Part shown: positions 1-7,358 of the stretch, piece after piece
Position numbering within the stretch: the first letter of the stretch is position 1
Layout of the letters: every line of letters starts with the position of its first letter
NCBI GenBank assembly: GCA_964533935.1
Contig: CAZHOG010000005.1
Coordinates: 25,373 to 89,372 of the forward strand
Reading direction: 5' to 3'
Origin: RUG14121 sp964533935
GTDB taxonomy: Bacteria > Bacillota_I > Bacilli_A > RF39 > UBA660
Length of the DNA stretch: 64,000 nucleotides
Program-made: the position numbers and the translations under genes
Notes under the pieces: model-generated
What the model saw: the letters and a program-made list of their open reading frames with translations, nothing else
Told to the model about the DNA's origin: nothing
Databases searched by the model: none

Positions 1-2
1 AA

Positions 3-662
3 GCAAAATTATATTCTACTTTTGCTAAAGAAATTTATTTAGCAGCTAAAGGTAATCCAGAAATTGAAACTAATATAAGTTTAAAAAGAGTTTGTGACAA
101 AGCAAAAAAACAACAAGTTCCTGCTGATATTATTAATCGTGCAATTGATAAAGCAAAAGGCGCTAATGGTGATGACTATAAAGAAGTTGTTTATGAAGGA
201 TTTGGTCCTGGAGCTTCAACTTTAATTGTTAATACACTTACAGATAATGTTAATAGAACAGTTGCTTATGTAAGAGAAGCTTTTAATAAAGCACATAAAA
301 GTTTAGGTGTATCAAATTCGGTATCATACAATTATGATCATTTAGCAATTGTAAGTTTTAATTCAGATAAAGAAGAAGAAATATTAGATGCTGTAATAAT
401 GGCTGGTATAGATCCAATAGATTTTGAATCAGATGAAGGAATAATAACAATATCTGTTAACCCAAGTGATAGAAATAAACTTAAAGATGCAATTGAAACT
501 ATTTTGCCAAGTGTTGAATATGACTTTGATGAAGTAGGCATGTTTGCAAAAGATAAAGTTAAACTTGAAGGCGAAGAATTAGAAGTATTTACAAGGCTAT
601 TAACAATGTTAGAAAACATTGAAGATGTTACTGAAGTTTACCATAATGTTGAATTAGACTAA
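3..662 (+). CDS. YebC/PmpR family protein (5' end outside window)
   Basis: The reading frame is already open at the left edge and gives 219 residues to the TAA at 660-662. The family is usually about 240 residues, so some 20-25 N-terminal residues are missing. The start of the visible part (KLYSTFAKEIYLAAKGNPE, then a Lys/Gln-rich segment followed by VPADIINRAIDKAKG) is the YebC signature, and GFGPGAS lies where the second domain begins. It looks closer to the YeeI/YeeN branch than to E. coli YebC. Family members were first described as DNA-binding regulators; more recent work links some to relief of ribosome stalling. Which role applies here cannot be read from sequence. Confidence 0.9.
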   Translation, partial: AKLYSTFAKEIYLAAKGNPEIETNISLKRVCDKAKKQQVPADIINRAIDKAKGANGDDYKEVVYEGFGPGASTLIVNTLTDNVNRTVAYVREAFNKAHKSLGVSNSVSYNYDHLAIVSFNSDKEEEILDAVIMAGIDPIDFESDEGIITISVNPSDRNKLKDAIETILPSVEYDFDEVGMFAKDKVKLEGEELEVFTRLLTMLENIEDVTEVYHNVELD

Positions 663-664
663 TA

Positions 665-690
665 AATGATTGAATTCAATCATTTTTTTC
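665..690 (+). terminator. intrinsic terminator after the YebC-family gene
   Basis: AATGATTGAA is followed directly by TTCAATCATT, a perfect 20-base palindrome, and then a T-rich tract. It sits 3 bases after the stop codon. Confidence 0.8.
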
Positions 691-719
691 ATTTGTTTTT
701 CACAAATATATAGTATATT
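688..719 (+). promoter_or_regulatory. possible autoregulated promoter of the response-regulator operon
   Basis: TTCATT at 688 and TTCACA at 699 are two half-sites exactly 11 bases apart. TATATA follows at 707, eight bases after the start of the second half-site. The same box-to-box (11) and box-to-TATA (8) distances occur downstream of the operon at 2791, 2802 and 2810. Direct repeats one helical turn apart are typical of OmpR-family operators. Autoregulation is inferred from this geometry. Confidence 0.4.
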
Positions 720-738
720 TAAGTTAAGAGGTGAGATT

Positions 739-1404
739 ATGAATATTTTAATTGTTGATGATGAAGAATTAATAAGAAATGTTATTAAAGAATATTTAAT
801 AATTGAAAACTACAAATTTGATGAAGCTAAAGATGGAAAAGAAGCAATCAAATTAGCTGAAAAAAATAATTATGATTTAATAATTATGGATATAATGATG
901 CCTGAAATGGATGGATATCAAGCGGTTAAAAAAATTAAAAGCTTTAATTCAAGTATTCCATTTATAATGTTGTCTGCACGTGGAGAAGAATATGATAAAT
1001 TAATTGGGTTTGATTTAGGGGTTGATGATTATGTTACAAAACCATTTTCACCTAAGGAATTAATTGCAAGAATAAAAGCTATAACAAAAAGAAATAATAA
1101 TAAAAATGAATTAGTGTGTTTTGATGGAATAAAAATTGATAGCAAGGCCCATGAAGTTTATGTTGATAATCAATTAATAACATTGACACCAAAAGAATAT
1201 GAACTATTAAATTATTTAATAGATAATAGAAATATAGTTTTATCTAGAGAACAATTATTAACTAATGTCTGGGGATATGACTTTTATGGTGATGATCGTA
1301 CTATAGATACCCATATAAAGACACTAAGAAGTAACATTGGAAAATATAGGGATTTAATTAAAACTGTTAGAAAAGTAGGTTATAAATTTGAATACAGAGA
1401 CTAA
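739..1404 (+). CDS. OmpR-family DNA-binding response regulator
   Basis: This 221-residue protein has an N-terminal receiver domain (acidic pair D7/D8, phospho-acceptor D51 in IIMDIMMPEMDG, conserved Lys in TKPFSP) and a C-terminal winged-helix domain (about 125-221, with TPKEYELLNYL and GYKFEYRD). I chose ATG 739 because AGAGGTGA lies 6-13 bases upstream and the protein then begins at the canonical MNILIVDDEE; upstream in-frame codons would only add a hydrophobic non-family extension. It overlaps the kinase gene by 17 bases. The pair has no regulated neighbour that names its signal. Confidence 0.93.
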   Translation: MNILIVDDEELIRNVIKEYLIIENYKFDEAKDGKEAIKLAEKNNYDLIIMDIMMPEMDGYQAVKKIKSFNSSIPFIMLSARGEEYDKLIGFDLGVDDYVTKPFSPKELIARIKAITKRNNNKNELVCFDGIKIDSKAHEVYVDNQLITLTPKEYELLNYLIDNRNIVLSREQLLTNVWGYDFYGDDRTIDTHIKTLRSNIGKYRDLIKTVRKVGYKFEYRD

Positions 1405-2779
1405 GAAACAAACAAGAAGTATAAATTTTAAGACGCTATGTTACTTAGTGGTTTTCAGTGTTTCAATATTATTATTATTATGGATATTTCAAATAGCATT
1501 TTTAAATTACTTTTATGAAAAATATCAAATTAATAATGTTACAAAAATTGTTGATAAAATAAATAATTCTAATTTGGATGAAATTAATTTAAATATAGAA
1601 GCATTGGCTTATAAAAACAACGTTTGTATTCAAATAGATAATTATAATGGTATTTCAGAAAAATATAATCTTATGATGAATGGCTGTGAATTAAATAATA
1701 AAAGTAAAATATACCAATATAAAAATGAAATAATAAAATCAAATAAAAAATATACTGCAATTAAAATTGTTGATAAGAATTTTGCAACCAAAGGTATATT
1801 GTATGGAGTAAAAAAAATGGATTCATATATTTATATCTATGCTCCACTTGAAGAAATAAATTCAACTTCCGTTATTTTAAAAAATCAAATCATCTATATT
1901 TTTGCAATAGTATTAATTATATCTATTGTAGTATCTTACTTTTTATCTAAAAAAATTACAGAACCTATTTCAAGAATAACAAAAAAAGCCAAAGAACTAG
2001 GAAATGGAAATTATGATTTGAAAATCGAGTCTAGTGATATTACTGAAATAAATGAACTCGCAACAACATTAAATGAAGTAGGTAATGAATTATCTAAAAC
2101 AGATGAAATGCGAAGAGATTTAATGGCTAATGTATCTCATGACTTAAAAACACCTTTGACAATGATTAAAGCTTATGCAGAAATGATAAGAGATATTTCT
2201 TATAAGGATGATAAAAAAAGAGATGAACATCTAAATATAATTATTGATGAAACAGATAGATTAACAATTTTAGTTAATGATATTTTAGAATTATCAAAAG
2301 AAGAAGCAAATGCTGATTATTTAAAAATAGAAGAATACGATATAGTTTCAGAAATTAAAAATATTATTAAAAAATATGAAATAATAAAAGAAACAGAGAA
2401 TTACAATTTTATTTTAGAAATGCCAGAGCAAGCAATAGTAAACGCAGATAAGAATAAAATCAATCAAGTTGTATACAATTTAATTAATAATGCTATTAAT
2501 TATACTGGTGATGATAAAGTAGTTATTATTAAAGTTAGTGAAAGCCAAGATGAATATTTGATAGAAATCATTGATACAGGAAAGGGTATTTCAAATAAAG
2601 ATATAAAATATATTTGGGACAGATATTATAAAAAAGAAAAAAATCATAAGCGCAGTGTTGTAGGAAGTGGTGTTGGATTATCTATTGTAAAAAATATTTT
2701 GATAAGACATAATTTTGAATACGGCGTTAAAAGTAAAAAAAATAAAGGAACTACTTTCTATTTTAGAATTCCAAAATAA
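1388..2779 (+). CDS. sensor histidine kinase, TTG start
   Basis: This 463-residue membrane kinase partners the preceding regulator. Membrane segment 1 is at about 17-39, an extracellular sensor domain at 40-165 and membrane segment 2 at 166-187. A HAMP region (KKITEPISRI) follows, then HisKA with the phosphorylated H251 in VSHDLKTPLTM, then HATPase_c with DTGKGIS and GSGVGLSIVKNI. No ATG occurs in frame before the sensor domain; TTG 1388 follows AGGT (1377-1380) at good distance and lies inside the end of the regulator gene, so translation is probably coupled. The extracellular domain has two Cys (in NNVCIQI and MNGCEL) that could form a disulfide. The ligand is unknown. Confidence 0.92.
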   Translation: MNTETKKQTRSINFKTLCYLVVFSVSILLLLWIFQIAFLNYFYEKYQINNVTKIVDKINNSNLDEINLNIEALAYKNNVCIQIDNYNGISEKYNLMMNGCELNNKSKIYQYKNEIIKSNKKYTAIKIVDKNFATKGILYGVKKMDSYIYIYAPLEEINSTSVILKNQIIYIFAIVLIISIVVSYFLSKKITEPISRITKKAKELGNGNYDLKIESSDITEINELATTLNEVGNELSKTDEMRRDLMANVSHDLKTPLTMIKAYAEMIRDISYKDDKKRDEHLNIIIDETDRLTILVNDILELSKEEANADYLKIEEYDIVSEIKNIIKKYEIIKETENYNFILEMPEQAIVNADKNKINQVVYNLINNAINYTGDDKVVIIKVSESQDEYLIEIIDTGKGISNKDIKYIWDRYYKKEKNHKRSVVGSGVGLSIVKNILIRHNFEYGVKSKKNKGTTFYFRIPK

Positions 2780-2815
2780 TTCACATTAATTTCACACAAT
2801 TATCACTTTTATGAT
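2780..2815 (+). promoter_or_regulatory. triple 11-bp direct repeat with -10: candidate response-regulator target promoter
   Basis: TCAC occurs at 2781, 2792 and 2803, exactly 11 bases apart, as TTCACA, TTCACA and ATCACT. TATGAT at 2810-2815 is a good -10, but nothing at 2787-2792 resembles a -35, so the repeats occupy the place of the -35 as in activator-dependent promoters. It begins one base after the stop codon of the OmpR-family regulator/kinase operon. Confidence 0.5.
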
Positions 2816-2821
2816 TTAAAA

Positions 2822-2972
2822 TGAAAATATGAAAGAGAGATGATGTGAAGAATAAAAAAGTAGTCAAATAAAAAATAAACATAAACTCTATATATAAAAA
2901 ATTTTAAATAAATATAAACTCAAACTCACACTTTTTAGAAAAAAGACTACGCTATGTCTTTTTTCTTTTTTT
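2822..2972 (+). ncRNA. candidate small RNA between the repeat promoter and a terminator
   Basis: The stretch from the promoter at 2780-2815 to the terminator at 2938-2972 holds no real reading frame: the best start (GTG 2845 after AGAGAGATGAT) encodes only 8 residues. The interior is A-rich and contains AATAAACATAAACTC at 2874 and a one-mismatch copy at 2907, 33 bases apart. It could be a small RNA, a tiny peptide mRNA, or the remains of a deleted target gene. Confidence 0.35.
2938..2972 (+). terminator. strong intrinsic terminator
   Basis: GAAAAAAGAC (2938-2947) pairs perfectly with GTCTTTTTTC (2956-2965) around an 8-base loop and is followed by seven T. Confidence 0.85.
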
Positions 2973-2985
2973 ATAAAAAATTATT

Positions 2986-2994
2986 TGATATAAT
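2986..2994 (+). promoter_or_regulatory. extended -10 promoter for the export-family gene
   Basis: TGA-TATAAT, a perfect extended -10, lies 26 bases before the start codon and just after the preceding terminator. No clear -35 is present. Confidence 0.55.
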
Positions 2995-3019
2995 ATGTAT
3001 TAGAATCGAGGATTAAAAT

Positions 3020-3532
3020 ATGACTGAAAAAGTAGCAAAAATAATGGTGGGATTATTCGGTGGCTTAGGCGGCGCTTTAGTTGGAAAATATATTACAATA
3101 TTTATAATAAGCTTAATGCCTATTTTAGAATTACGTGGAGGTTTAATTGCAGCAAAATTATTAGGATTATCTGCAGTACAAAGTTTTATTATTTGTTTTA
3201 TAGGAAACATTCTTCCAATTCCAATTATTTTATGGTTAATTGAACCAATATTTAAATTTTTAAGAAGATGGAGTTTCTTTGAAAGATTTATTTCATGGTG
3301 TGAAAAAAAAGCACACTCTAAAAAGGAACAAATTGAGAACTTGAAATATTTTGGATTATTCTTATTTGTTGGAATACCATTACCAGGAACTGGTGCTTGG
3401 ACAGGATGTCTTATTGCATCTTTATTAGGTATGGATAAGAAAAAATGTACAATTGCTGCTATAGGCGGCGTAATATTGGCAGGAATAATAATGCTAATAT
3501 TTAGTTATGGTGTATTAGGATTGGTGATATAG
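3020..3532 (+). CDS. small multi-drug export family membrane protein (COG2426)
   Basis: This 170-residue protein has four or five hydrophobic segments and the family's two conserved loops, PILELRGGLIAAKLLG (about 33-48) and VGIPLPGTGAWTGCLIASLLGM (about 118-139). These Pro/Gly-rich re-entrant-like motifs identify the family confidently. The transport role comes from its name and is not well proven. ATG 3020 follows GAGG (3008-3011) with 8-base spacing. Its last base is shared with the GTG start of the next gene, so the two are cotranscribed. Confidence 0.85.
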   Translation: MTEKVAKIMVGLFGGLGGALVGKYITIFIISLMPILELRGGLIAAKLLGLSAVQSFIICFIGNILPIPIILWLIEPIFKFLRRWSFFERFISWCEKKAHSKKEQIENLKYFGLFLFVGIPLPGTGAWTGCLIASLLGMDKKKCTIAAIGGVILAGIIMLIFSYGVLGLVI

Positions 3533-4149
3533 TGACAAAATTATATTTGATTATAAATAATTGCTTTATGGCTGAAAATATTATTTATAAAGATTATATA
3601 GATTTAGATACTAAAAGGCAAAACCGACCATTAAATGTTAATGGTGAAAAAGTAGCTTTGACAATAGCAAAGAAAAAAAATCTTCAAGATGTTGATCAAG
3701 TCTTTTCTTCTACATTTTTTTCAGCGATTGATTCTGCTAAATATTTATCAGATAAATTAAATTTAGATTTAGTGATTGATAATCGACTTAATGATAGAGT
3801 TGTTGGAGATTTAAATGATTCAAATTTGAATTTAAGAAATTTACAAGAACATGATTTTGATTATAAATTAGTTGGTGGAGAATCATTAAATGATGTCAAA
3901 GAAAGAATATCTAATGCAATAAAAGAAATAATTCAAAATAATGAGGATTCAAGTATTGCGGTATTTACTCATAATATTCCTGCACTTTGCTTATTATCTA
4001 TTTGGTGTGAAAAAGGATTTAATTATGAAGAAAAATTAATTCTTGATTACAAAGAATCTGTTATTTATGATGGAATGCGCAGTGAATATAATATATATGA
4101 ATTAGTTTTTGAAAAAGAAAAAATTATTGATATTAATAAAATTAATTAG
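3532..4149 (+). CDS. histidine-phosphatase-fold protein lacking the catalytic motif
   Basis: The overall pattern of this 205-residue protein is that of the phosphoglycerate-mutase-like histidine phosphatases: an N-terminal LYLI strand, a SSTFFSAIDSAKYLS helix, GGESLNDVKERI and a late VFTHN strand with H147. However, the N-terminal Arg-His-Gly that carries the phospho-histidine is replaced (LYLIINNC), and the Arg of the usual S-x-L-x-R-A-x-x-T-A motif is also missing. It is probably a non-catalytic or repurposed relative. GTG 3532 overlaps the upstream stop by one base and follows GGTGAT. Confidence 0.6.
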   Translation: MTKLYLIINNCFMAENIIYKDYIDLDTKRQNRPLNVNGEKVALTIAKKKNLQDVDQVFSSTFFSAIDSAKYLSDKLNLDLVIDNRLNDRVVGDLNDSNLNLRNLQEHDFDYKLVGGESLNDVKERISNAIKEIIQNNEDSSIAVFTHNIPALCLLSIWCEKGFNYEEKLILDYKESVIYDGMRSEYNIYELVFEKEKIIDINKIN

Positions 4150-4170
4150 TAGAAATACTAATTTTTTTAT
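4144..4170 (+). terminator. intrinsic terminator
   Basis: AATTAGTA and TACTAATT pair around a GAAA tetraloop and are followed by a T run. The stop codon of the preceding gene lies inside the left arm. Confidence 0.8.
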
Positions 4171-4194
4171 TATTAGTAGCATAATATAATTTAG

Positions 4195-4226
4195 TACTTG
4201 ACAAAACCAAGTAGTAGATATATTAT
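4195..4226 (+). promoter_or_regulatory. padR promoter with overlapping operator-like dyad
   Basis: TTGACA (4198-4203) and TATTAT (4221-4226) are 17 bases apart, a near-consensus housekeeping promoter. TACTTG (4195-4200) and CAAGTA (4208-4213) form an inverted repeat over the -35, and a third TACTTG half-site is at 4229. PadR proteins commonly repress their own operon, so this is the best candidate operator. Confidence 0.65.
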
Positions 4227-4251
4227 ATTACTTGTAAAGAGGTGATCTGAA

Positions 4252-4578
4252 ATAAATACTCAATTTAAAAAAGGAGTTTTAGAATTACTTGTTTTAGTGA
4301 TGGTAGAAAAAAAAGATATGTATGGATACGAATTAGTTGAAGCAGTTTCAAAGATTGTTGATGTAAATGAAGGAACCATATATCCTATTTTAAAAAGATT
4401 AACAAATGAAAATCTTTTTGAAACTTATCTAGAAGAATCTAAAGAAGGTCCTGTTAGAAAATATTATCATATTACAGTAAATGGAAAAAAGAAAAAGAAA
4501 GAACAATTAGAAGAATGGTTGAAATTCGAGTCAAGCGTAAATGAATTTATAAAAAAAGGAGATAAAAATAATGAATAA
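4252..4578 (+). CDS. PadR-family transcriptional repressor, probable ATA start
   Basis: This is a 108-residue winged-helix protein; DMYGYELVEAV and EGTIYPILKRL are PadR hallmarks. Family members of this type begin M-N-T-Q-F-K-K-G-V-L-E-L, and here the codons for N-T-Q-F-K-K-G-V-L-E-L are preceded by ATA 4252. A good AAGAGGTGAT site (4237-4246) sits 5-9 bases before it, and an in-frame stop at 4243 excludes anything further upstream. The only conventional starts (GTG 4297, ATG 4300) would remove the first helix and have no ribosome binding site. It overlaps the next gene by 8 bases; PadR next to a HAAS/DUF1700 gene is a recurrent pairing in Firmicutes. Confidence 0.85.
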   Translation: MNTQFKKGVLELLVLVMVEKKDMYGYELVEAVSKIVDVNEGTIYPILKRLTNENLFETYLEESKEGPVRKYYHITVNGKKKKKEQLEEWLKFESSVNEFIKKGDKNNE

Positions 4579-5962
4579 AGAAGAGTTTATAAATAAGTTA
4601 AGAAAAAAATTAAATATATTAGAAAAAAATGAAATAGAAGATATTGTAGAAGAATATGAAGGCTACATAGAAGAAAAAATTAATAGTGGAATGTCTGAAA
4701 CTGATGCGGTTAAAGCTTTGGGAGACATAGATGAAATAACAAAAGATTTACTAAGTGCATATAAAATAAAAGATAATTATTCAAATAATAGAGGGATAAA
4801 TTTAATAAATAATTTTACTGATGCAGTTATGGATGGCATTGATTCATTTATTGCAATATTTAGACATAAAAGCTCTAGAGAGGTAGCTAAAATTATTGTT
4901 GAAATTATAATGCTATTTATTATTATTTCAATATGTAGAATTCCATTTATTATATTGTCAGATATTGGCTATGATGCTTTAATGACATTTGGTAATACTG
5001 TAGGAAGCATTTTATATCATATTTGGGATTTAATTATAAATATTATATATTTCTGTTTAGCTATTATTTTCTTCTTTAAAATATTAAAAGAAAGAATAAT
5101 TGGTGAAAATACACCAGAAGTTAATCCAAGTGAAAAGAAAACTACTTCTAAAGGAAGCAAAACAAATGAAAAATCAAATACAAAAGTTGATGCTAAAAAT
5201 GAAAGAACAAGCATAATAGATGTCTTTGCAAATATATTTTTATTCTTTGTTAAATTTATTGTAGCATTTATTGCTATAGGTAATGGTTTCTTTATTGCCG
5301 GATGCTCTTGCTGTTTAGCTATAAGTATTTTCTTGATTTGTAAAGGTGTAACATATTTCGGAATTACATTACTTGCTATAGCTGTACTTGCATTTTCAAT
5401 TGCTATATTTGAATTATTGATAAATTTTATATTTGATAGAAAAAATAATTTTTGTAAATTTTTAATTATTATATTATCTTCATTAATAGTTGGTGGAACA
5501 GGGATGGGATTGTTTGCAACTGAAATAGCAGAATCTTCTTTTGATACAAAAGTGCCATCAAATATTAAATTTGATACAATTGAAAAAAATATTGAAATGC
5601 AAGATAACATTGTTTTTCCAAGTTACTATAATCTTATTGTTGATGAAGAAATGGGAAATGATATAAAGATTGTATACAATTATTCACAAGAATATATTGA
5701 CCTTAAAGTAAATGTCAGAACTTATGATGATGGTGAATATGTGATATATCACCCAGATTTCAATGCTTCATGGAGTAATAAAACTTTAAATAGAATCATA
5801 AAAGATGCTAAAGCTAAAAAATTCTTTGATTATAGTAAACTGTTAAGTGTTAAGATTTATGTTAATAAAGAAAACTATGATAAATTAATTGCCAATCGTG
5901 AAAATTATGGAATAGTTAATGACAATTGCTATTGTATTAATGGTTATTGTGAATGTGATTAA
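4571..5962 (+). CDS. HAAS (DUF1700) domain membrane protein
   Basis: The 463-residue product begins with a HAAS domain (about 1-66; MSETDAVKALGDIDEIT is typical) that helps regulate or anchor many PadR-linked membrane proteins. It continues with two membrane segments (about 107-165), a Lys/Ser-rich loop, three or four further membrane segments (about 215-320) and an outward C-terminal domain of about 130 residues ending in a Cys-rich tail (CYCINGYCECD). ATG 4571 follows AGGAG. The C-terminal domain lacks the DUF4097 adhesin-like repeat often seen in such proteins. The function is unknown; envelope-stress sensing is the usual guess. Confidence 0.75.
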   Translation: MNKEEFINKLRKKLNILEKNEIEDIVEEYEGYIEEKINSGMSETDAVKALGDIDEITKDLLSAYKIKDNYSNNRGINLINNFTDAVMDGIDSFIAIFRHKSSREVAKIIVEIIMLFIIISICRIPFIILSDIGYDALMTFGNTVGSILYHIWDLIINIIYFCLAIIFFFKILKERIIGENTPEVNPSEKKTTSKGSKTNEKSNTKVDAKNERTSIIDVFANIFLFFVKFIVAFIAIGNGFFIAGCSCCLAISIFLICKGVTYFGITLLAIAVLAFSIAIFELLINFIFDRKNNFCKFLIIILSSLIVGGTGMGLFATEIAESSFDTKVPSNIKFDTIEKNIEMQDNIVFPSYYNLIVDEEMGNDIKIVYNYSQEYIDLKVNVRTYDDGEYVIYHPDFNASWSNKTLNRIIKDAKAKKFFDYSKLLSVKIYVNKENYDKLIANRENYGIVNDNCYCINGYCECD

Positions 5963-5988
5963 ATGTAGATTAATATCTACATTTTTTT
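5961..5988 (+). terminator. intrinsic terminator
   Basis: AAATGTAGAT and ATCTACATTT form a 10-bp stem with a TAAT loop, followed by T residues, immediately at the stop codon. Confidence 0.85.
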
Positions 5989-6012
5989 ATTATCTTTTTA
6001 TGAATAAAATAC

Positions 6013-6041
6013 TTGTTTTATTTATATAATTATGGTATTAT
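6013..6041 (+). promoter_or_regulatory. rplK-rplA promoter
   Basis: TTGTTT (6013-6018) and TATTAT (6036-6041) have 17-base spacing, and TGG precedes the -10, so it is also an extended -10. Transcription should begin near 6048. Confidence 0.7.
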
Positions 6042-6047
6042 CAATAG

Positions 6048-6145
6048 TGATTTATATATTGATTTATATAAATGTAATAAGTGGAAGGGAACGCGGATTA
6101 GCCCAAACCACTTACGCGAACCAAATTATTATAGGAGGTGTTATC
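6048..6145 (+). promoter_or_regulatory. rplK leader RNA, candidate L1 (or L11) autoregulatory site
   Basis: The leader contains TAAGTGG (6078-6084) and CCACTTA (6108-6114), a perfect 7-bp stem that encloses GGG/CCC separated from it by AA and AAA (an internal loop), with a 12-base apical loop. Ribosomal protein L1 represses L11-L1 operons in E. coli and archaea by binding an rRNA-like stem with an internal loop. The position and shape fit that role, but I cannot match it base for base. Confidence 0.5.
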
Positions 6146-6577
6146 GTGGCTAAAGAAATCGTAAGAAGAATTAAATTACAAATCGACGCTGGTAAAGCTA
6201 CACCTGCTCCACCAGTTGGAACAGCGCTTGGACCTGCTGGAGTAAACATCCAAGAATTCTGTACTAAATTTAATGATGCAACAAGAGAAAAGATGGGTAC
6301 TATCGTTCCTTGTGAAATATCAGTATATGATGACAGAAGTTTTGATTTTGTATTAAAGACTCCACCAGCTGGATTCTTAATAAAACAAGCTGCTAAAATT
6401 CAAAAAGGAAGTAGTAAAGGTGCTAATGAAACAGTTGCAACTTTATCACAAGAACAATTAAGAACTATAGCAGAAACAAAATTGCCAGATTTAAACGCAT
6501 ATGACGTAGATGCAGCAATGAATATTATTGCTGGAACTGCAAAAAATATGGGTGTTAAAATCGAAGACGAAAAATAA
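6146..6577 (+). CDS. rplK: 50S ribosomal protein L11
   Basis: The 143-residue product is full length. It opens with AKEIVRRIKLQIDAGKATPA, followed by the Pro/Gly-rich PPVGTALGPAGVNI segment, and its C-terminal domain binds the 23S GTPase centre. GTG 6146 is chosen because AGGAGGTG lies directly upstream and the family starts M-A-K; an upstream in-frame ATG would add a hydrophobic leader overlapping the structured RNA. Unlike the usual Firmicutes order, secE-nusG is not next to it but lies at about 29 kb. Confidence 0.97.
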   Translation: MAKEIVRRIKLQIDAGKATPAPPVGTALGPAGVNIQEFCTKFNDATREKMGTIVPCEISVYDDRSFDFVLKTPPAGFLIKQAAKIQKGSSKGANETVATLSQEQLRTIAETKLPDLNAYDVDAAMNIIAGTAKNMGVKIEDEK

Positions 6578-6635
6578 TAAAAGAAATTTAATATTTCAAA
6601 TCCGCCAAATAAACCACAGTTAGGAGGAAAAAAAG

Positions 6636-7334
6636 ATGAGAAAATCAAGTAAGAAATATGTGGAAGCTTCTAGTAAAGTAGAAAAAAATAATTTTTATTC
6701 TATTGATGAAGCAGTTAAATTAGTTAAAGAAACATCTATAACTAAATTTGATGGAACTGTTGAAGTTGCAATCAAACTTAATGTTGATCCTAAAAAAGCA
6801 GATCAACAATTAAGAGGATCTCTAGTTTTACCTAACGGATCAGGAAAATCTAAAAAGATTTTAGTAATAGCAAAAGGTACTGCTGCTGAAGCCGCAAAAA
6901 ATGCTGGTGCTGATTATGTTGGAGAAAAAGATATGATCGAAAAAATCCAAAAAGAAAATTGGTTTGATTTTGATGTAATTATCGCAACTCCAGATATGAT
7001 GCCTGAATTAGGAAAAATTGGTAGAGTTTTAGGACCTAAAGGTTTAATGCCAAACCCTAAAACTGGTACTGTAACAGTTAACCCAGTTAAAACTATTGAA
7101 GATATCAAAAAAGGTATGGTTGAATTCAAAACTGATTCTTTTGGAAACATTCATACTATCATTGGTAAAATTTCATTTGACGATAAAAAATTAGCTGAAA
7201 ATTTAACTTATGTTATTTCTACAATAATAAAATTAAAACCAGCTTCTGTTAAAGGAAAATTTATAACTAATATTTCTATAGCTTCAACAATGGGCCCTGG
7301 AATTAAATTAGATCAAAATTCTTTTGACATTTAA
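6636..7334 (+). CDS. rplA: 50S ribosomal protein L1
   Basis: The 232-residue product has the standard length and the family signature GRVLGPKGLMPNPKTGTV, plus GSVELRGSLVLP-like rRNA-contact strands (here LRGSLVLPNGSGKSKKI). It forms the L1 stalk and in many bacteria represses its own operon. ATG 6636 follows TAGGAGG. The last codons contain a TTGACA that acts as -35 for the following rplJ transcript. Confidence 0.97.
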   Translation: MRKSSKKYVEASSKVEKNNFYSIDEAVKLVKETSITKFDGTVEVAIKLNVDPKKADQQLRGSLVLPNGSGKSKKILVIAKGTAAEAAKNAGADYVGEKDMIEKIQKENWFDFDVIIATPDMMPELGKIGRVLGPKGLMPNPKTGTVTVNPVKTIEDIKKGMVEFKTDSFGNIHTIIGKISFDDKKLAENLTYVISTIIKLKPASVKGKFITNISIASTMGPGIKLDQNSFDI

Positions 7335-7352
7335 TCAAAAATGTAATAAAAT
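7324..7352 (+). promoter_or_regulatory. rplJ-rplL promoter, -35 inside rplA
   Basis: TTGACA (7324-7329), lying within the last rplA codons, and TAAAAT (7347-7352) are exactly 17 bases apart. This gives rplJL its own promoter, with a start near 7359 at the edge of the L10 leader. Confidence 0.75.
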
Positions 7353-7358
7353 ACTACT

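Noticed and set aside
5017..5610. Minus-strand open frame opposite the HAAS membrane protein
   Set aside because: Its hydrophobic composition only mirrors the membrane segments of the real gene, and it lacks a start signal.
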